This document shows positions 29,983 through 39,789 of a DNA stretch of 64,000 nucleotides, piece by piece. The DNA is taken from the NCBI GenBank assembly GCA_029289235.1, contig JARFTZ010000052.1, positions 84,512 through 148,511 on the forward strand, read 5' to 3'. A model generated the notes under the pieces. The model searched no databases and was not told the origin of the DNA. It saw only the letters and a program-made list of their open reading frames with translations. A program made the position numbers and the translations under genes. The first letter of the stretch is position 1. Every line of letters starts with the position of its first letter. The stretch comes from Gammaproteobacteria bacterium (lineage in GTDB: Bacteria > Pseudomonadota > Gammaproteobacteria > Burkholderiales > Rhodocyclaceae).

Positions 29983-31122
29983 TTAGCTGCGAATCCTGCG
30001 ACGCATTCCGAAACCAGCCGCAGCGAAGCCGAGGCCAAGCAGGGCCAGGGAATGTGGTTCCGGAACCTGCGTTGGCCCGACACCGCCGGCAATTCCGAAC
30101 TCTTCAAAACCATTCGTGTTGCAACCTTTGGTTGTTCCGAGCAAACCGGTTTCGACACCAAGTGGATTGCAACCGAGATTGACGGTTGCGACCCACAGGA
30201 AATCCGGGTTGAATAACGTCAGGTCCATGTCAGGTGCGTAGGCCATGAAATCAGGCTGTCCCGACCCCGTATTGTGGCTGCCGGAATAGGTTAGGCCGCT
30301 GTCCGTGACCCCAGCGCATCCTGTACCCGTCAGGGGGTTCCAAAGAGTGGTGCACTCGGCGGCGCTGGTGAACGTTATGTCGCCGAAATTATAGGTTGGT
30401 GCGTTTTGATCCCAAGCGTTGTTGGTCAAGGAATCAAGATCCCAGAATGCCACGGTGCTGCCGTCAGACGGGTCGATAATCCGCACTTGCGCGCTCATGA
30501 AGAGGGAATCTCCTGCACCGGTCTGATTGTAGTCCGCATATAGCACCGGAATGGTCCAGTCGGGATTGAACGACTGCAAGGCCGCCAAAAGTTCGCCGAC
30601 CGTGGAAGTCGTGCCTTGGTCGTCTGCTGGATCGCTGTAGCCTCCGGGGCTTATTCCTACTGTCTGCCAATAAGTTAACGACTGAGGGTCATTGCCCCAT
30701 TCGCCTACCCATCCCGTGACATTGTCGCCAGAACCTCCGAGATCCACAGGATCCTGAAGGTTGAAGTCGTTCGTAGCGCCGCCTGCGACGGACGTAAGAT
30801 TGACGACGATCGTGCCCGTGCCCGTGGAAAAGTCATACGTCCCAAACGTTGCTACCGGGAGCAGCGTTGGATTCACGGTCTGGATGGAGTCCAGAATTTT
30901 CGCGGAATAAGACCAGAAATCATCGTACTTGAACGCGATCGGGATACCGTCCATCAGGATTGCGTCCCTGTCAACGCCGTACGCGTCTTTGTATGTGCCA
31001 TAGATCGCGGTACTGTTGTCCGGCGTTGGCAGGACAAAATAAACCGCCTCTGCCATTCCAGAAGCGCCAAGGGAGAGCGCTGCGGTAATGGCCAATACTG
31101 AATTGCGTAACTTCGTTTTCAT
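29983..31122 (-). CDS. PEP-CTERM sorting-domain protein (379 aa)
   Basis: The start at 31122 follows GGAGGG. A signal peptide (about 1-26, ending GMAEA) leads into a Thr/Gly/Asp-rich, beta-strand-like body with four Cys in the last third. The tail is a classic PEP-CTERM signal: VPEPHSLALLGLGFAAAGFG, then an Arg cluster. Such proteins are processed at the inner membrane by exosortase and often end up in extracellular polymer or on the cell surface. No exosortase or EPS genes are in the window. The body matches no enzyme family I recognise. It diverges from a second PEP-CTERM gene, and one copy of the 18-base motif plus a possible sigma-54 site lie upstream. Confidence 0.88.
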   Translation of the reverse strand: MKTKLRNSVLAITAALSLGASGMAEAVYFVLPTPDNSTAIYGTYKDAYGVDRDAILMDGIPIAFKYDDFWSYSAKILDSIQTVNPTLLPVATFGTYDFSTGTGTIVVNLTSVAGGATNDFNLQDPVDLGGSGDNVTGWVGEWGNDPQSLTYWQTVGISPGGYSDPADDQGTTSTVGELLAALQSFNPDWTIPVLYADYNQTGAGDSLFMSAQVRIIDPSDGSTVAFWDLDSLTNNAWDQNAPTYNFGDITFTSAAECTTLWNPLTGTGCAGVTDSGLTYSGSHNTGSGQPDFMAYAPDMDLTLFNPDFLWVATVNLGCNPLGVETGLLGTTKGCNTNGFEEFGIAGGVGPTQVPEPHSLALLGLGFAAAGFGMRRRIRS

Positions 31123-31186
31123 GATGCGCCCTCCGAAGAGAAACATCGTTGAATTTTCTGGACGAGCCAGACGCTCAACACCACGC

Positions 31187-31200
31187 ATAAAATGCACCTG
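31187..31200 (-). promoter_or_regulatory. Possible weak sigma-54 promoter for the minus-strand PEP-CTERM gene
   Basis: On the minus strand AGGTGCATTTTATGC has the invariant GG and GC at exactly the sigma-54 spacing (10 bases between). The rest of the consensus is poor. It predicts a start near 31175 and a 53-base leader. Support comes mainly from the matched position of motif copy A. Confidence 0.35.
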
Positions 31201-31261
31201 ATTCATTAAGATCAACAATAACAATGGGTTGGCGTTGCATGGTTGTTTATTGAGCCCCGAT

Positions 31262-31279
31262 CTGTAAAAAAATCCGACG
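31262..31279 (+). promoter_or_regulatory. 18-base motif, copy A (candidate enhancer site)
   Basis: CTGTAAAAAAATCCGACG matches copy B at 14 of 18 positions. It lies about 95 bases upstream of the predicted sigma-54 start site of the minus-strand PEP-CTERM gene, the usual distance for an activator of sigma-54 polymerase. Confidence 0.5.
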
Positions 31280-31343
31280 TTTTTTCTGAAGAGCACGGCT
31301 GTTGTTGCCAACAAAGCCAACTCCCTTTCTTGATCGGGGTGAC

Positions 31344-31361
31344 CTGTAAAGAAATTTGACA
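31344..31361 (+). promoter_or_regulatory. 18-base motif, copy B (candidate enhancer site)
   Basis: CTGTAAAGAAATTTGACA is itself an imperfect dyad (TGT-N11-ACA). With copy C it forms an inverted pair separated by 6 bases, centred about 121 bases before the predicted plus-strand start site. Confidence 0.6.
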
Positions 31362-31367
31362 GCTTTG

Positions 31368-31385
31368 TGTCGAAAATCTTTACAG
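31368..31385 (-). promoter_or_regulatory. 18-base motif, copy C (candidate enhancer site)
   Basis: Read on the minus strand this is CTGTAAAGATTTTCGACA, matching copy B at 15 of 18 positions. The outer nine bases of B and C (CTGTAAAGA and TCTTTACAG) are a perfect inverted repeat. It is centred about 97 bases before the predicted plus-strand start. Confidence 0.6.
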
Positions 31386-31447
31386 ATATGGATGTGTGAT
31401 CGCAATGTTGAATCTCATGTTATTGAAGTTAAATGGTATTTATAGAA

Positions 31448-31463
31448 TGGCACTTATATTGCT
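31448..31463 (+). promoter_or_regulatory. Sigma-54 (-24/-12) promoter of the plus-strand PEP-CTERM gene
   Basis: TGGCACTTATATTGCT fits the consensus TGGCAC-N5-TTGC(A/T) at every conserved base. It lies 32 bases before the ATG at 31496 and predicts a start site near 31474. RpoN control of PEP-CTERM genes, through enhancer-binding proteins such as PrsR, is known from floc-forming betaproteobacteria. Confidence 0.85.
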
Positions 31464-31495
31464 TTGATTTTCCCGTGTCTAACTTGGGGCAAAAA

Positions 31496-32401
31496 ATGGG
31501 ATCCGCTAAACAACTTAAAAAGATCGCCGGCGCGGTTCTGGTGGGTATGTCTGCCGCAATCACTGCCTCCTCCGCCTTTGCCGGGACGGTGATGCTTCAA
31601 GAGTGCAAGACGAGCGATGTGCAGGTGACCGGCATTGCGCAGTACGACGGCACCAATGCGGGTGCCACGCTGGGTCCCGTCGTTCCTGTCAGTTCGCCGG
31701 CGGGGTATGCCGCCGCGTGCGTCGGCGCGTACTCGGGCAATGACCAGACGTACCCTGATACGAACCTCGGTTACTACGGTGATGGCTTGATGAACGGCGG
31801 CACGACCGGGCCGAGCGCCGGCAGCGTCCAGTTGTTCCCGAACGGTGTTTTCTCGGATCTCTACGTGTCGTCAGATCTTAATGGGGACAGTGTTCTCGAC
31901 CCCGGCTGGATCATGCTTGGGAAGTACGAGAATGGGGGGGTCAGCCCGGAATCGGTTGGTGATCTGAGTATCGTCCTGTCGAACTTTTTTACACTGACGA
32001 TGAATGCTGACGGGTATTCCGGAACCTGGGCGTTCACGCCGGATGCCGAGGTTGCGAAGCGTGCGGAACCGATTCTTGGAAAGAACTATTTCGATCAGTT
32101 CATGCTCGTCTTCAAGTCGGGCAATGCATGGGCGGCATACGATTTCACGGCCGAGCAGTTCGGGCTGCTTGATCCCTCGGCTGACGACCCGATCTACAAC
32201 TTCTTCGGGACATGGGATACGTCTGCAACGCTGCAGAACTGCAATGAGAACAAGGGTACCTGCAAGCCTTCCGGAATTTCGCACGTGACGCTGTATGCCC
32301 GCGATCCGGGGCCGGGCAACGATGTGCCGGAGCCGGCGTCGTTGGCGCTGCTCGGTCTCGGGCTGGTTGGCCTCTCAGTGGCCCGTCGCCGTCGCAGCTG
32401 A
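31496..32401 (+). CDS. PEP-CTERM sorting-domain protein (301 aa)
   Basis: The ATG at 31496 gives 301 residues with a signal peptide (about 1-30, VLVGMSAAITASSAFAG). The body carries five Cys and Gly/Asp-rich loops with no enzyme motif that I know. The C-terminus is a textbook PEP-CTERM signal (DVPEPASLALLGLGLVGLSV followed by ARRRRS). It should be exported, cleaved by exosortase outside this window, and released to the surface or matrix. A near-perfect sigma-54 promoter and an inverted pair of 18-base motifs precede it. It shares no clear sequence with the divergent PEP-CTERM protein apart from the sorting signal. Confidence 0.88.
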   Translation: MGSAKQLKKIAGAVLVGMSAAITASSAFAGTVMLQECKTSDVQVTGIAQYDGTNAGATLGPVVPVSSPAGYAAACVGAYSGNDQTYPDTNLGYYGDGLMNGGTTGPSAGSVQLFPNGVFSDLYVSSDLNGDSVLDPGWIMLGKYENGGVSPESVGDLSIVLSNFFTLTMNADGYSGTWAFTPDAEVAKRAEPILGKNYFDQFMLVFKSGNAWAAYDFTAEQFGLLDPSADDPIYNFFGTWDTSATLQNCNENKGTCKPSGISHVTLYARDPGPGNDVPEPASLALLGLGLVGLSVARRRRS

Positions 32402-32419
32402 AGCGCACGTCATAGAAAA

Positions 32420-32451
32420 AAAAGCCCCGCTCGTAACAAGGCGGGGCTTTT
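32420..32451 (+). terminator. Bidirectional terminator between PEP-CTERM gene and dnaJ
   Basis: AAAAGCCCCGC (32420-32430) and GCGGGGCTTTT (32441-32451) are exact 11-base arms around a 10-base loop. Further A residues on the left supply a T-tract for the minus strand, so it serves both converging genes. Confidence 0.88.
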
Positions 32452-32486
32452 CGCTGTGGATAGTTCCGTCGGGTTGGCGGGCAGTC

Positions 32487-33629
32487 TCAGCCCGCAAAAA
32501 ATTCCTTGACCTTGTCCATCCATGACTTGGCGCGCGGGTTGTGCCGCTCGGCGTCGCCGCTGCTGGATTCTTCCAGTTCGCGGAGCAGTTCCTTCTGACG
32601 CTCGGTCAGGTTTACTGGTGTCTCGACGACGACGTGGCAGAGCAAATCACCGTGCGCGTGGCTGCGAACCCCCTTGATGCCTTTGCCGCGCAAGCGGAAA
32701 ACCTTGCCCGACTGGGTCTCGCCCGGAATCTTCAGATTGGCCGCGCCGTCAAGCGTCGGAATCTCGATTTCACCGCCGAGAGCCGCCGTCGTGAAGCTGA
32801 TCGGCATTTCGCAGTGCAGGTCGTTGCCGTCGCGCTGGAAAACAGCGTGCGGCTTCAGATGAATCTGTACATAAAGATCGCCTGACGGACCGCCATTGAC
32901 GCCGTGCTCGCCTTCGCCGGACAACCGGATGCGATCGCCTTCGTCGACACCGGCGGGGATCTTTACCGCCAGCGTCTTGTGCTGTTTGACGCGGCCGGCG
33001 CCGTGGCAACTCCCGCAGGGGTCGGCGATGAACTTGCCTGTGCCGTGGCACTTCGGGCAGGTCTGCTGGATCGAGAAGAAACCCTGCTGCAGGCGGACCT
33101 GGCCGCTGCCCTGGCAGGTCGGGCAGGTTTTCGGCTGGGTGCCGGCCTTGGCGCCGCTGCCCTTGCAGGACTCGCAGACTTCCATGGTCGGAATGCGGAT
33201 CTTGGTTTCCGTACCGAAGGCCGCCTGTTCCAGCGTGATTTCGAGGTTGTAGCGCAAATCCGCACCGCGGTAGACGTTGGAACGTCCGCCTCGGGCGCCG
33301 CCGCCGCCACCGCCGAAGATTTCGTCGAAAATTCCGCCGAATGCGTCGGAGAAGCCGCCCGCGCCGCCGAAGCCGCCAAAGCCGCCGCCCATGCCTGCCT
33401 GCGGATCGACGCCGGCGTGACCGTACTGGTCATAGGCGGCGCGTTTCTGCCCGTCGGAGAGGATTTCGTAGGCTTCCTTGGCTTCCTTGAAATGTTCCTC
33501 AGCCTTGGGGTTGTCCGGATTGCGGTCCGGGTGGTACTTCATGGCCAGCTTGCGGTAGGCCTTCTTTATTTCATCGTCGGATGCGTCACGGTTGACGCCG
33601 AGAACGTCATAAAAATCGCGTTTAGCCAT
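32487..33629 (-). CDS. dnaJ: Chaperone DnaJ (Hsp40)
   Basis: The 380-residue protein has the full type I layout. The J domain (1-70) carries [11 protein letters not shown] Gly/Phe-rich linker (about 75-115) follows. Four CxxCxGxG zinc repeats at about 145-205 ([32 protein letters not shown]) precede the C-terminal substrate-binding domains. It delivers unfolded clients to DnaK and stimulates its ATPase. It is the last gene of the minus-strand grpE-dnaK-dnaJ cluster, 79 bases after dnaK. Confidence 0.98.
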   Translation of the reverse strand: MAKRDFYDVLGVNRDASDDEIKKAYRKLAMKYHPDRNPDNPKAEEHFKEAKEAYEILSDGQKRAAYDQYGHAGVDPQAGMGGGFGGFGGAGGFSDAFGGIFDEIFGGGGGGARGGRSNVYRGADLRYNLEITLEQAAFGTETKIRIPTMEVCESCKGSGAKAGTQPKTCPTCQGSGQVRLQQGFFSIQQTCPKCHGTGKFIADPCGSCHGAGRVKQHKTLAVKIPAGVDEGDRIRLSGEGEHGVNGGPSGDLYVQIHLKPHAVFQRDGNDLHCEMPISFTTAALGGEIEIPTLDGAANLKIPGETQSGKVFRLRGKGIKGVRSHAHGDLLCHVVVETPVNLTERQKELLRELEESSSGDAERHNPRAKSWMDKVKEFFAG

Positions 33630-33708
33630 GGGGAGGAATGCCGGGTGAGGTAAAGCAAATGGGCGAGGGCGCGATTATACGCTCCTCGCCCGTGAGGACT
33701 GGTGAGGC

Positions 33709-35649
<1,941 letters not shown>

Positions 35650-35745
35650 TTCAGTTCCTTTCAGTTGAGGCGTCCGGGGTGAGATGTGAGGAGCTCTTTG
35701 CGCTCACCACCGAATTTCCCCGCTGTTAATCGGTAGTTGTCGTCT

Positions 35746-35773
35746 ATTTGGGGTTATGGATAAGGTTTTCAAG
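35746..35773 (-). promoter_or_regulatory. Sigma-32 heat-shock promoter of dnaK, overlapping the end of grpE
   Basis: On the minus strand CTTGAAA (35773-35767) and CCCCAAAT (35753-35746) are separated by 13 bases, matching the RpoH consensus CTTGAAA-N13/14-CCCCATnT with one mismatch. The TGA stop codon of grpE lies inside the -35 element. The predicted start is about 90 bases before the dnaK ATG. Confidence 0.8.
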
Positions 35774-36314
35774 CCTTCGGCTTGGCAACGATCACCAGTG
35801 CCGGGCGCAGAACGCGATCGGCGAGCAGGTAGCCCTTTTGCAGCACGGTCACGACCGTGTTGGCCTCCTGCTCGGACTCGATCATGCTGATCGCCTGGTG
35901 GAAGTTCGGATTGAACGGCTCGCCGGCCGGGTTGATTTCCTTTAATGCGGATTTCTCGAAGGCGGCGACCAGTTGTTTGAGGGTCAGTTCGGTTCCCGAC
36001 TTCAGGCTTTCGACGCTCGGATTCTCGGTTGCCAGCGCGGCTTCCAGGCTGTCCTTGACCGCGAGGAGTTCACCGGCGAAGCGTTCGATCGCAAACTTCG
36101 ATGCCTTGGCGATGTCTTCCTGTGCGCGGCGGCGCACGTTCTCGGTCTCGGCCTTGGCGCGCAGCCAGGCGTCGTGGTGTTCGGCGACCTTCAGTTCGGC
36201 CTGGCGAAGCATCTCTTCGAGGCTGGGCGTGCTATCGACCGCGGCGCTTTCCGCATTTTCTGCCGGATTCTCGGCGCCGGGCTGGGGTGTCATATCTTTT
36301 TCAAGCTCTTGCAT
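35769..36314 (-). CDS. grpE: Nucleotide exchange factor GrpE
   Basis: The 181-residue protein has an acidic, disordered N-terminus (1-40). A long coiled-coil helix follows at about 40-90 ([20 protein letters not shown]). The GrpE head is at about 125-180 ([20 protein letters not shown], then [20 protein letters not shown]). It exchanges ADP on DnaK. The start follows GGGAG, and a near-consensus sigma-32 promoter sits 30 bases upstream. The gene order grpE-dnaK-dnaJ is standard. Confidence 0.97.
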   Translation of the reverse strand: MQELEKDMTPQPGAENPAENAESAAVDSTPSLEEMLRQAELKVAEHHDAWLRAKAETENVRRRAQEDIAKASKFAIERFAGELLAVKDSLEAALATENPSVESLKSGTELTLKQLVAAFEKSALKEINPAGEPFNPNFHQAISMIESEQEANTVVTVLQKGYLLADRVLRPALVIVAKPKA

Positions 36315-36343
36315 GGTTGGCTATCTCCCGAAAAACTTCGTCT

Positions 36344-36371
36344 AGCTGGGGGCGATATCTGCCTTTTCAAG
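36344..36371 (-). promoter_or_regulatory. Sigma-32 heat-shock promoter of grpE
   Basis: On the minus strand CTTGAAA (36371-36365) is followed after 13 bases by CCCCAGCT (36351-36344), close to the RpoH consensus. The predicted start is about 25 bases before the grpE ATG. No CIRCE element (TTAGCACTC-N9-GAGTGCTAA) is present here despite an hrcA gene in the window. Confidence 0.8.
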
Positions 36372-36453
36372 TGTCTTTTTCAGGTGTTTGTTTTTTTTGC
36401 GTGGTATATCCTGTCGCGTCTCGGTTGTTTGGCAGGCGTTAATCGGTTGCGAC

Positions 36454-37788
36454 ATGGAAAAGATCGGCAAGTACGAAACCATTCGTGTATTGGGCAAAGG
36501 CGCGACGGCGGTCGTCTACCTGGCGCGCGATCCGGACAGCGGACGCGAGGTCGCGGTCAAACTGATCCGCTTTGGCGGCGATAACGCCGTGATGTCGCGG
36601 CGCTTGCGCAAGCTGTTCCAGATTGAAGGGGCGGTCGGACGACGTCTCGATCACCCGAACATCGTCAAGATCTACGACGCGGTCGTTGAAGACGATCAGG
36701 CCTACATCGTCATGGAGTATGTCGAGGGCAAGGCGCTCGACCAGTTTTGCGCGATCAATCGCTTGCTGCCGATGCACCGGGCCATCGGCATCATCTTCAA
36801 ATGCTGCCTCGCGCTCGACCATGCGTTCCGTCAAGGGGTGGTGCATCGGGATATCAAGCCGGCCAATATCCTGATTGACGCCGAGGACAATCCGAAGATC
36901 ACCGACTTCGGCCTTGCGCTGAACCTGCACAAGGACATGAACCGCGATTCCACGTTCATCATGGGGGTCGGCTCGCCAGCCTACATGTCGCCGGAGCAGG
37001 TCAAGAACTACCCCCTCAACCAGAAGACGGACCTCTATTCGCTTGGCGTCGTTCTGTTTCAGCTACTGACCGGGCGTTTGCCGTTCCGCGCGGCGAACCA
37101 TGGCGCGTTGATCTACAAAATCGTCAATATGGACACGCCGTCGGTTTGCGATCTCAATCCCAATCTTCCCGCCGGCCTCGATCCCATCATCAAGAAAGCG
37201 CTGGAGAAGGATCTTTACAACCGCTATCGCAACGGTGCCGAATTCGCCAAGGATTTATCGACGGTCCGCTATCAGATCTTCGACGACAACGCGATGAAGC
37301 AGGATGACCGGCATTTCGAAATGTTGCGGCAATTCGAGTTTTTCGGCGAATTCGAGGAGATCGAGTTGTGGGAGGTGCTCCGGATCAGCGTCTGGCGCGA
37401 GGTGGCGGACAAGGTGGCGCTGATTCGCGAAGGCGATTCCAACCGGGTCTTCGGGTTCATCGTCACAGGATTCGTCGAAGTCTCCATCGAGGGCAAGTCG
37501 CTGTGCCGGCTCGGCGCGGGGGAGGTAGTTGGCGAGATGGCGTATCTGCATCCGAGCGACACCAAGCGTTCCGCGTCGGTGGTGACGCTGGAGCCGACCC
37601 TGTTCCTCGAAATAAACAGCGCCGCGCTCGACCTGGCCTCCGAGGAACTTCAGGAACGTTTCCGCAAGGCGCTGATGACCACGCTGCTCGCACGCATGCG
37701 CGCCGCCGACAGGGCCTTGGCCAGATCCGGTCCGCCCGCCGTGCAGGGGCGCGGCATGGCCTGCGATCTGGAACTCGCGCCGCTGTAG
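36454..37788 (+). CDS. Ser/Thr protein kinase with C-terminal cyclic-nucleotide-binding-like domain
   Basis: From the ATG at 36454 the protein has 444 residues. The Hanks-type kinase domain (about 8-270) is complete: glycine loop LGKGATAVVYLA, Lys36 in VAVKL, catalytic HRDIKPAN (131-138), Mg-binding DFG (151-153), and GSPAYMSPEQ in the activation segment. A cNMP-binding-like domain (about 300-415) follows, with GAGEVVGEMAYLHPSDTKRS, which resembles the phosphate-binding cassette and ends in Arg-Ser-Ala as in true binders. No membrane segment is seen, so it is cytoplasmic. It is divergent from grpE. Nucleotide control of the kinase is inferred from architecture. Confidence 0.9.
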   Translation: MEKIGKYETIRVLGKGATAVVYLARDPDSGREVAVKLIRFGGDNAVMSRRLRKLFQIEGAVGRRLDHPNIVKIYDAVVEDDQAYIVMEYVEGKALDQFCAINRLLPMHRAIGIIFKCCLALDHAFRQGVVHRDIKPANILIDAEDNPKITDFGLALNLHKDMNRDSTFIMGVGSPAYMSPEQVKNYPLNQKTDLYSLGVVLFQLLTGRLPFRAANHGALIYKIVNMDTPSVCDLNPNLPAGLDPIIKKALEKDLYNRYRNGAEFAKDLSTVRYQIFDDNAMKQDDRHFEMLRQFEFFGEFEEIELWEVLRISVWREVADKVALIREGDSNRVFGFIVTGFVEVSIEGKSLCRLGAGEVVGEMAYLHPSDTKRSASVVTLEPTLFLEINSAALDLASEELQERFRKALMTTLLARMRAADRALARSGPPAVQGRGMACDLELAPL

Positions 37789-37897
37789 ACTGCCGTATCC
37801 CGTCTCGTTGGACCGCGGGCGGTAGTTTTCAGGTGGTATTCGGCGTAGCGCAGGAATTCGTTTACCATCGCGCGTTTTCGCCTGCTCTGTTGCTTTC

Positions 37898-39763
37898 GTG
37901 GACACTTCCGTTCCCGCCTCGCCTGATGAGATTTTGCACTCCGTATTCGGCTATGCGGCCTTCCGTGGCGCGCAGGCGGAGATCGTTGCACATCTGACGG
38001 GCGGCGGCGACGCGCTGGTGCTGATGCCGACCGGTGGCGGAAAAAGCTTGTGCTACCAGATTCCGGCCATTGCCCGGCATCGCGCCGGACGCGGCCTGGC
38101 GGTGGTGGTCAGCCCGCTGATCGCCCTGATGCACGATCAGGTCGGCGCGCTGGAAGAGGCCGGCGTGCATGCCGCCTTCCTCAATTCGAGCCTGACCTTC
38201 GACGAAGTGCAGCGCATCGAACGCGAAATGATGAGCGGCCGTCTGGTCATGCTGTATGTCGCGCCGGAGCGCCTGACGACGCCGCGCATGCTGGCGCAGC
38301 TCGATTCGCTGCAGGAACGCGGGCTGCTCAGCCTGTTCGCCATCGACGAGGCGCACTGCGTCAGCCAGTGGGGGCACGATTTCCGCGAGGACTATCTGGC
38401 GCTCAATATCCTGCACGAGCGTTACCCCGGCGTGCCGCGCATCGCACTGACGGCGACCGCCGATGCCTTGACGCGCATCGACATCATCGAGCGGCTGAGT
38501 CTTGACGACGCCCGGGTCTTCGTCAGCAGCTTCGACCGGCCGAACATCCGTTACATGGTCGTGGAAAAAAACGACGCGCGCCGGCAACTGCTACGTTTTC
38601 TCCGCGAGGAGCATGCGGGCGACGCCGGCATCGTCTATTGCCTGTCGCGAAAAAAAGTCGAGGAGACGGCAGCCTGGCTGGCGGCAGAAGGAATTCCGGC
38701 ATTGCCTTACCACGCCGGGATGGCGGCAGAATCGCGGCGCGAGAATCAGGATCGCTTCCTGCGCGAGGAGGGGGTCGTGATGGTCGCCACGATCGCCTTT
38801 GGCATGGGCATCGACAAACCCGACGTGCGTTTCGTCGCGCATCTCGACCTGCCGAAGAATATCGAGAGCTATTATCAGGAAACCGGCCGCGCCGGGCGCG
38901 ACGGTTTGCCGGCGGATGCCTGGATGGCCTACGGGCTGGCCGACGTGGTCAATCAGCGCCGGATGATCGACGAGAGCCCGGCCGAGGAGGCGTTCAAGCG
39001 CAGCCAGCGCGGCAAGCTCGACGCCTTGCTGGCGCTGGCCGAGGCGCACGACTGCCGGCGGGTGCGGCTGCTCGGTTACTTCGGCGAGGAGAGCGTGCCG
39101 TGCGTCTCTACGCAGAATGTCTGCGACAACTGCTTGCATCCGCCGGAAACCTGGGACGCCACCGAGGCGGCGCGCAAGGCGTTGTCCTGCGTCTATCGTT
39201 TCCATCAGGGCGGCGGGCAGCGTTTCGGCGTCGTTCATCTGATCGACGTATTGCGCGGCAAGCAAACCGACAAGGTGGCGCAATACGGCCACGACCGCTT
39301 GAGCACGTTCGGCGTCGGTGCGGATCTGGCCGAAGCGCAATGGCGTGCCGTCCTGCGCCAGTTGATCGCGCTCGGGCATCTGCGCGTCGAGGGCGAGTTC
39401 AGCACGCTTGAACTGACCGAGAGTGCGCGGCCGGTTCTGCGCGGCGAAGTCTCGCTGCGCCTGCGCCATGCGGCCAAGATTCCTGCCAAGGCGGGGCGGG
39501 GCTTATCGATCACCCGGCGCAAGGCGAACACGCTTTCGATGGATGACGAGGAACTGGCCCGGTTCGAGGCGCTGAAGACATGGCGGGCCGGGATTGCCCG
39601 CGAGCACAATCTGCCGGCCTACGTCGTTTTTCACGACGCCACCCTGGCCGAAATGGCCCGGGAGCTGCCCGATTCGCTCGACGCACTCGCCGAAATCGGC
39701 GGCGTCGGCGCGAAGAAACTCGAAGCCTACGGGCGCGAGATCCTGCGGGTGCTAAACGAGTAA
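37898..39763 (+). CDS. recQ: ATP-dependent DNA helicase RecQ
   Basis: The 621-residue protein starts at a GTG that places [20 protein letters not shown] at the usual distance before the helicase core. Walker A is [12 protein letters not shown], and Walker B with the aromatic loop is [18 protein letters not shown]. Motif VI is [12 protein letters not shown]. The zinc-binding RQC region has CDNC at about 410, and an HRDC domain closes the protein (residues about 545-621, ending [20 protein letters not shown]). It unwinds DNA 3' to 5' in recombination and replication-fork repair. It follows the kinase gene by 109 bases. Confidence 0.96.
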   Translation: MDTSVPASPDEILHSVFGYAAFRGAQAEIVAHLTGGGDALVLMPTGGGKSLCYQIPAIARHRAGRGLAVVVSPLIALMHDQVGALEEAGVHAAFLNSSLTFDEVQRIEREMMSGRLVMLYVAPERLTTPRMLAQLDSLQERGLLSLFAIDEAHCVSQWGHDFREDYLALNILHERYPGVPRIALTATADALTRIDIIERLSLDDARVFVSSFDRPNIRYMVVEKNDARRQLLRFLREEHAGDAGIVYCLSRKKVEETAAWLAAEGIPALPYHAGMAAESRRENQDRFLREEGVVMVATIAFGMGIDKPDVRFVAHLDLPKNIESYYQETGRAGRDGLPADAWMAYGLADVVNQRRMIDESPAEEAFKRSQRGKLDALLALAEAHDCRRVRLLGYFGEESVPCVSTQNVCDNCLHPPETWDATEAARKALSCVYRFHQGGGQRFGVVHLIDVLRGKQTDKVAQYGHDRLSTFGVGADLAEAQWRAVLRQLIALGHLRVEGEFSTLELTESARPVLRGEVSLRLRHAAKIPAKAGRGLSITRRKANTLSMDDEELARFEALKTWRAGIAREHNLPAYVVFHDATLAEMARELPDSLDALAEIGGVGAKKLEAYGREILRVLNE

Positions 39764-39789
39764 ACGGCGCGGGTAAAACAGCGGCTGAC

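Larger units (their letters stand above)
31123..31495. other. Divergent control region between two PEP-CTERM genes
   Basis: This 373-base AT-rich gap has no gene. From left to right it holds a weak minus-strand sigma-54-like site (31187-31200), motif copy A (31262-31279), motif copies B and C as an inverted pair (31344-31385), and a strong plus-strand sigma-54 promoter (31448-31463). Copy A is centred about 95 bases before the predicted minus-strand start site and copy C about 97 before the plus-strand one, so both genes could be driven by the same enhancer-binding protein. Confidence 0.7.

Noticed and set aside
29926-30216. 96-codon plus-strand frame after cysS
   Set aside because: It is antisense to the PEP-CTERM tail and overlaps the terminator.
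35650-35745. CIRCE element before dnaK
   Set aside because: Neither TTAGCACTC nor GAGTGCTAA is present; a sigma-32 promoter explains heat control.
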